From the NCBI GenBank assembly GCA_031275955.1, contig JAISNZ010000093.1, positions 1 through 18,008 on the forward strand: a stretch of 18,008 bases of DNA. The letters are read 5' to 3'. Source of the stretch: Desulfovibrio sp. GTDB taxonomy: Bacteria > Desulfobacterota > Desulfovibrionia > Desulfovibrionales > Desulfovibrionaceae. Of this stretch, positions 14,971 to 18,008 are shown piece by piece. The notes below the pieces were generated by a model. That model saw only the letters and a program-made list of their open reading frames with translations. It was not told the origin of the DNA and did not search any database. Within the stretch, counting starts at the first letter, position 1. The number at the start of each line of letters is the position of its first letter. Made by a program: the position numbers and the translations under genes.

Positions 14971-16542
14971 TCAGGCGGCGCCCCCAAGGGGAAAAGGCTG
15001 CAGGAGGAACATCAGGACGGCGATAATGCAGAGGAAGGGAAAGGCGAAGGCGGCGCTGACGCGCAGCAGGCCTCCTTCCTGCCCGGCAAGTCCGGCGGCG
15101 ACAGTGGCCAGGGCAAGGTTCTGGGGGGAAAGGAGCTTGCCGATGCAGGCGCCGCTGGCGTTGGCGGCGGCTATCCATACGGGGTCCAGACGCAGGAGGA
15201 GAGCGGCCTGTTTCTGGAGGGCGCCGAAGAGGATATTGGCGCTGGTGTCGCTGCCGGTGATAAAGGACCCCAGGGCTCCCAGAAAAGGGGCGAGGGCGGG
15301 GTAGGCGGAACCGGCAAGGAGGGCCAGATCGCCGGCCAGTTGCTGCATCATGCCGCTGTAGCTGAGAACCTTGGCCATGCTGACCAGGCTGATGATGGTC
15401 ATGCCGGGAACGGCCAGGCGGCGCAGGGTGGTCCCGTAAATCCGGACCATGGCGAAGGGGCGGGCGCCCTGCCAGAGGCCGCCGAGCAGGGCGCCTGTAA
15501 GGGCCAGGGTGCCGGGGGTGGTCAGCCAGGGGATGATCAGAGGCTTGCCTCCGGGGCCGCTGTACAGGGCAAGGGAGGAGGAAAACTGCCCCAGAAAGAG
15601 ATGCACGGGAGGCACGAGTTTGCTGGAAAGGAGGACCAGGAGGAAGAGCAGAATATAGGGAGACCAGGCCTGCAACTGGGCCCGGAGGAGAAGGGGGCTT
15701 TCGGAATCCGCGGGGGAGGGAGGGCGGCCGTCAAAGGACCAGCTGGTCTTGATCGGGAAAAGGCGCAGAGTGAGGACGACGCAGAGGGTGGAACAGAGGG
15801 ACCCGGCCACGGCGGCCAGTTCCGGCCCCATGGCGAGGACGACGAGGAATTGGGCCAGGGCGAAGGACAGGCCGGCCGCCAGGGTGGGCAGCCAGATTGC
15901 TTTCAAGCCGCTCAGGCTGCGGGTGACGCAGAGGACGATGCAGAAGGGCACCGCCAGGGTCAGCAGGCCGAGTTGCAGGGTGACGGCCAGGGCCAGGGCG
16001 GAGACGTCCAGATCCGTGATCCAGGCCAGGGTCTGGACGGGAATCCCCACCACGCCGAAGGCCACGGGGACGGTGTTGGCCAGGAGGCTGACCAGGGCGG
16101 CCAGGAAAGGGGAAAAGCCCAGGGAAAGAAGCAGGGCCGTGGGGATAATCACGGCGGTGCCGAAGCCGGCCACGGCTTCCATGAAGCTGCCCAGGCCCCA
16201 GGCAATCACCAGGGCCTGGATTCGCGGGTCCGGAGAAATGCCGCCCAGAAGGGCTTTGATCTGGAGGGCGGCGCCCGTATGCTGGGAGAGATTGTAGGAG
16301 AAGAAGGCGGCGGCGATGATCCAGAGGATGGGGATCAGGGCGAAGACCGTCCCGTCCAGCACGGCCTCCAGGGCAAGGCGGAGGTCAAGTCCCCAGACGA
16401 GGCAGGCCAGGAATAGACTGAGGAAAAGTCCCAGGACGCAGACGGCCAGGGCTTTCAGGCGCAGGACGGCAAGGCCGAGAAAGAGCCAGGCAAGGGGGAG
16501 CGCGGCCGCAAGGGATGCGGGGAAAAAAGGGGAAAGGTCCAT
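14971..16542 (-). CDS. lctP: L-lactate permease (LctP/LldP family)
   Basis: This is a polytopic inner-membrane carrier that imports lactate (and often glycolate) with protons. The 523 residues contain about a dozen hydrophobic segments with short polar loops; a longer polar loop lies at about 265-290. Family signatures visible are GLGSFMEAVAGFGTAVIIPT at 116-135, LLANTVPVAFGVVGIPVQTL at 153-172, FITGSDTSANILFGALQ at 427-443 and NASGACIGKLLSPQN at 461-475. The length is close to the family's roughly 550. The ATG at 16542 has no strong ribosome site. The gene is divergent from moaC, and its 3' end runs into the hairpin cluster at 14804-14934. No lactate dehydrogenase gene is in the window. Confidence 0.94.
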   Translation of the reverse strand: MDLSPFFPASLAAALPLAWLFLGLAVLRLKALAVCVLGLFLSLFLACLVWGLDLRLALEAVLDGTVFALIPILWIIAAAFFSYNLSQHTGAALQIKALLGGISPDPRIQALVIAWGLGSFMEAVAGFGTAVIIPTALLLSLGFSPFLAALVSLLANTVPVAFGVVGIPVQTLAWITDLDVSALALAVTLQLGLLTLAVPFCIVLCVTRSLSGLKAIWLPTLAAGLSFALAQFLVVLAMGPELAAVAGSLCSTLCVVLTLRLFPIKTSWSFDGRPPSPADSESPLLLRAQLQAWSPYILLFLLVLLSSKLVPPVHLFLGQFSSSLALYSGPGGKPLIIPWLTTPGTLALTGALLGGLWQGARPFAMVRIYGTTLRRLAVPGMTIISLVSMAKVLSYSGMMQQLAGDLALLAGSAYPALAPFLGALGSFITGSDTSANILFGALQKQAALLLRLDPVWIAAANASGACIGKLLSPQNLALATVAAGLAGQEGGLLRVSAAFAFPFLCIIAVLMFLLQPFPLGGAA

Positions 16543-16735
16543 GTGCTGGCTTCGGATTCGAGGTTGCCGGGGGGCGGTTCGCCCTTGGCCTGTCCATACC
16601 CGAGCGCGGGCAAAGCCGCAAGCGGCCGATTTCCCCCTTGACGGGGCCTTTGTCCTGAAGATACGGTTGGCGGACAGGCGGAATATTTTTACGGACGCGG
16701 CGGTTGCGGGCAGATCCTCCGCGGAAGGACTCGGG
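16543..16735. promoter_or_regulatory. Divergent permease/moaC promoter region
   Basis: The 193-bp spacer separates lctP (-) and moaC (+). On the plus strand TTGACG (16638-16643) and GATACG (16660-16665) are 16 nt apart and could drive moaC-moaA with a leader of about 65 nt. On the minus strand only a weak TTGCGG / TATGGA pair, 17 nt apart, is seen for the permease. A short GCCGC/GCGGC palindrome lies near 16616. I could not recognise a molybdenum cofactor riboswitch. Confidence 0.4.
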
Positions 16736-17212
16736 ATGTCGTCTCACAGGGATGCCCAGGGCAATGTCCGGATGGTGGACGTTTCGGCAAAGGTTCCCAC
16801 GGAGCGCACCGCTGTGGCGGAAGGCCGGATTCTGGTCTCTCCCCCTGTTCTGCAGGCTGTGCGGGAGTATTCCGCGGCCAAGGGGGACGTGCTCACCGTG
16901 GCCCAGGTGGCGGGCATCATGGGGGCCAAGCGCGCGGCGGAACTCATCCCTCTCTGCCATCCCCTGCCCCTGACGCACTGCCAGGTTTTGTTCAGCTTGG
17001 AGGAGGACGGCCTGAAGGCGGTCTGCACGGTCAGGACCGCCAACAGGACCGGGGTGGAGATGGAGGCGCTCACCGGCGTTTCCCTGGCCCTGCTGACAGT
17101 CTATGATATGTGCAAGTCCCTGGACAAGGGCATGGAGATTACCTCCATCCGTCTGCTGAAAAAGACCGGCGGCAAAAGCGGCGAATACACCAGAGGCGCG
17201 CGGGAATTTTGA
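16736..17212 (+). CDS. moaC: Cyclic pyranopterin monophosphate synthase MoaC
   Basis: MoaC converts 3',8-cyclo-7,8-dihydro-GTP, made by MoaA, into cyclic pyranopterin monophosphate, the first stable intermediate of molybdenum cofactor synthesis. The 158-residue length is standard. Visible features are VRMVDVSAK at 11-19, AKGDVL with the predicted catalytic Lys49, ELIPLCHPLPLTH at 69-81, EMEALTGVSLALLTVYDMCKSLDK with the predicted catalytic Asp124, and a C-terminal KKTGGKSGEYTR. The ATG at 16736 has GGAAGGA 6 nt upstream; the frame is open further upstream, but that part is not MoaC-like. It ends with TGA 8 nt before moaA, so the two are probably cotranscribed. Confidence 0.97.
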   Translation: MSSHRDAQGNVRMVDVSAKVPTERTAVAEGRILVSPPVLQAVREYSAAKGDVLTVAQVAGIMGAKRAAELIPLCHPLPLTHCQVLFSLEEDGLKAVCTVRTANRTGVEMEALTGVSLALLTVYDMCKSLDKGMEITSIRLLKKTGGKSGEYTRGAREF

Positions 17213-17220
17213 GGCGGGGT

Positions 17221-18008
17221 ATGGACAGCCGGGATCTGTGCGACGATTTTGGCCGACGCATTGAGTATCTGCGCGTCTCTCTGACAGATCGCTGTAATTT
17301 CCGCTGCCTGTACTGTATGCCGCGCGAGGGGCTTTCCCTTGTGTCCCACCGGGAGATCCTGGGCTACGAGGAACTTTTGCGCCTCTGCTCCGTCACCGCC
17401 GCCCTTGGCGTTGCCCGTTACAAGATTACCGGCGGCGAGCCGCTCTGCCGCAAGGACGCCCCCGCTTTCATCCGCCGTCTGGCCGCCCTGCCCGGCGTCC
17501 GGGAGGTTACCCTGACCACCAACGGGAGCCTCCTGCCCCCAAGCCTGGACGAACTGGCCGAAGCCGGCCTCGCGGCCGTGACCGTCAGTTGCGATGCCCT
17601 CAGCCCGGAGGGGATGTCCCGCATCACCCGCAGCCGGGAAGGGGACTTCGGCCTTCTGGCCGCCGTCATGGCCAGGGCAAAGGTCCTGGGACTGCGCGTG
17701 AAGATCAATACCGTCCCCCTCCGGGGGCACAACGAGGGGGAACTGATCCCCCTGGCCCGTTTCGCCCTGGAAAGGGGCTATCATATCCGTTTCATTGAAC
17801 TGATGCCGGTGGGACCTGGAAAGGATCTGGCCGGCGTCCCCGTGGCGGAGGTCGCCGCCCTTCTGGAGCGGGAATTCGGGCCTCTGGAGCGCATGACCGA
17901 CAGGGTCGGCAACGGGCCGGCCGTCTGCTATGCCGTTCCGGGGCAGACCGGGATCATCGGCTTTATCGCCGCCCTCAGCCGGCGTTTCTGCCAGGACTGC
18001 AACCGGGT
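17221..18008 (+). CDS. moaA: GTP 3',8-cyclase MoaA, truncated by the window end
   Basis: MoaA is a radical SAM enzyme that rearranges GTP to 3',8-cyclo-7,8-dihydro-GTP, the substrate of MoaC. The frame from ATG 17221 stays open to the last base and gives 262 complete codons. The N-terminal cluster motif is TDRCNFRCLYCMP with Cys25, Cys29 and Cys32; TGGEPLCRKD (70-79) and TTNG (99-102) are the SAM-binding segments. RFIELMPVG and GIIGFIAALSRRFCQDCNR precede the edge; Cys257 and Cys260 begin the second, GTP-binding cluster, whose third Cys lies beyond the window. GAGG lies 6 nt before the start, and the gap from moaC is 8 nt. About 60-70 C-terminal residues are missing. Confidence 0.96.
   Translation, partial: MDSRDLCDDFGRRIEYLRVSLTDRCNFRCLYCMPREGLSLVSHREILGYEELLRLCSVTAALGVARYKITGGEPLCRKDAPAFIRRLAALPGVREVTLTTNGSLLPPSLDELAEAGLAAVTVSCDALSPEGMSRITRSREGDFGLLAAVMARAKVLGLRVKINTVPLRGHNEGELIPLARFALERGYHIRFIELMPVGPGKDLAGVPVAEVAALLEREFGPLERMTDRVGNGPAVCYAVPGQTGIIGFIAALSRRFCQDCNR

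Noticed and set aside
16543..16735. Molybdenum cofactor riboswitch upstream of moaC
   Set aside because: The spacer has a few short palindromes, but I could not match the conserved Moco RNA architecture by eye. A covariance-model search would decide.

Overview
The window is about 18 kb of GC-rich bacterial chromosome. Gene content and order suggest a sulfate-reducer-like member of the Desulfovibrionaceae or a close relative. This is an inference from three things: an F1 plus b/b' ATP synthase operon without the a and c subunit genes (a split arrangement known from Desulfovibrio), an LctP-type lactate permease, and a b subunit with a signal-peptide-like N terminus. No species can be named from the sequence alone.

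Layout. 1-167: 3' end of a sodium:solute symporter (+). 324-839: small FMN nitroreductase (-), preceded by a palindrome-rich spacer. 1120-6997: ATP synthase operon on the minus strand, transcribed in the order atpF' (b'), atpF (b), atpH, atpA, atpG, atpD, atpC. 7191-7904: OmpR-type response regulator (-) interrupted by an in-frame UAG at codon 28. 8148-9254: iron-dependent alcohol dehydrogenase (+), overlapping mutL (9254-11125, +) by one base. 11257-14626: two-gene signalling unit on the minus strand, a FIST-domain sensor followed by a soluble PAS hybrid histidine kinase with two receivers. 14627-14970: gene-free spacer holding four consecutive hairpins. 14971-16542: lactate permease (-). 16736 to the end: moaC and the first 262 codons of moaA (+), for the first step of molybdenum cofactor synthesis.

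How the parts fit. Lactate uptake, a short-chain alcohol dehydrogenase, the F-type ATPase and molybdopterin synthesis (needed, for example, by formate dehydrogenases) suit an anaerobic, lactate- or alcohol-oxidising respiratory lifestyle. The FIST protein and the kinase have no membrane segments, so this sensing unit probably reads a small cytoplasmic ligand.

The most unusual item is the response regulator next to the ATP synthase operon. Its promoter, reading frame and DNA-binding domain look sound, but a UAG interrupts the receiver, and the receiver also lacks the usual phosphorylation residues. UAG is the ordinary terminator of four other genes here (atpC, atpH, mutL and the FIST gene), so a recent nonsense mutation is the simplest explanation; readthrough or internal initiation cannot be excluded. 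Many long open frames opposite or overlapping the real genes are by-products of the high GC content and are not annotated.
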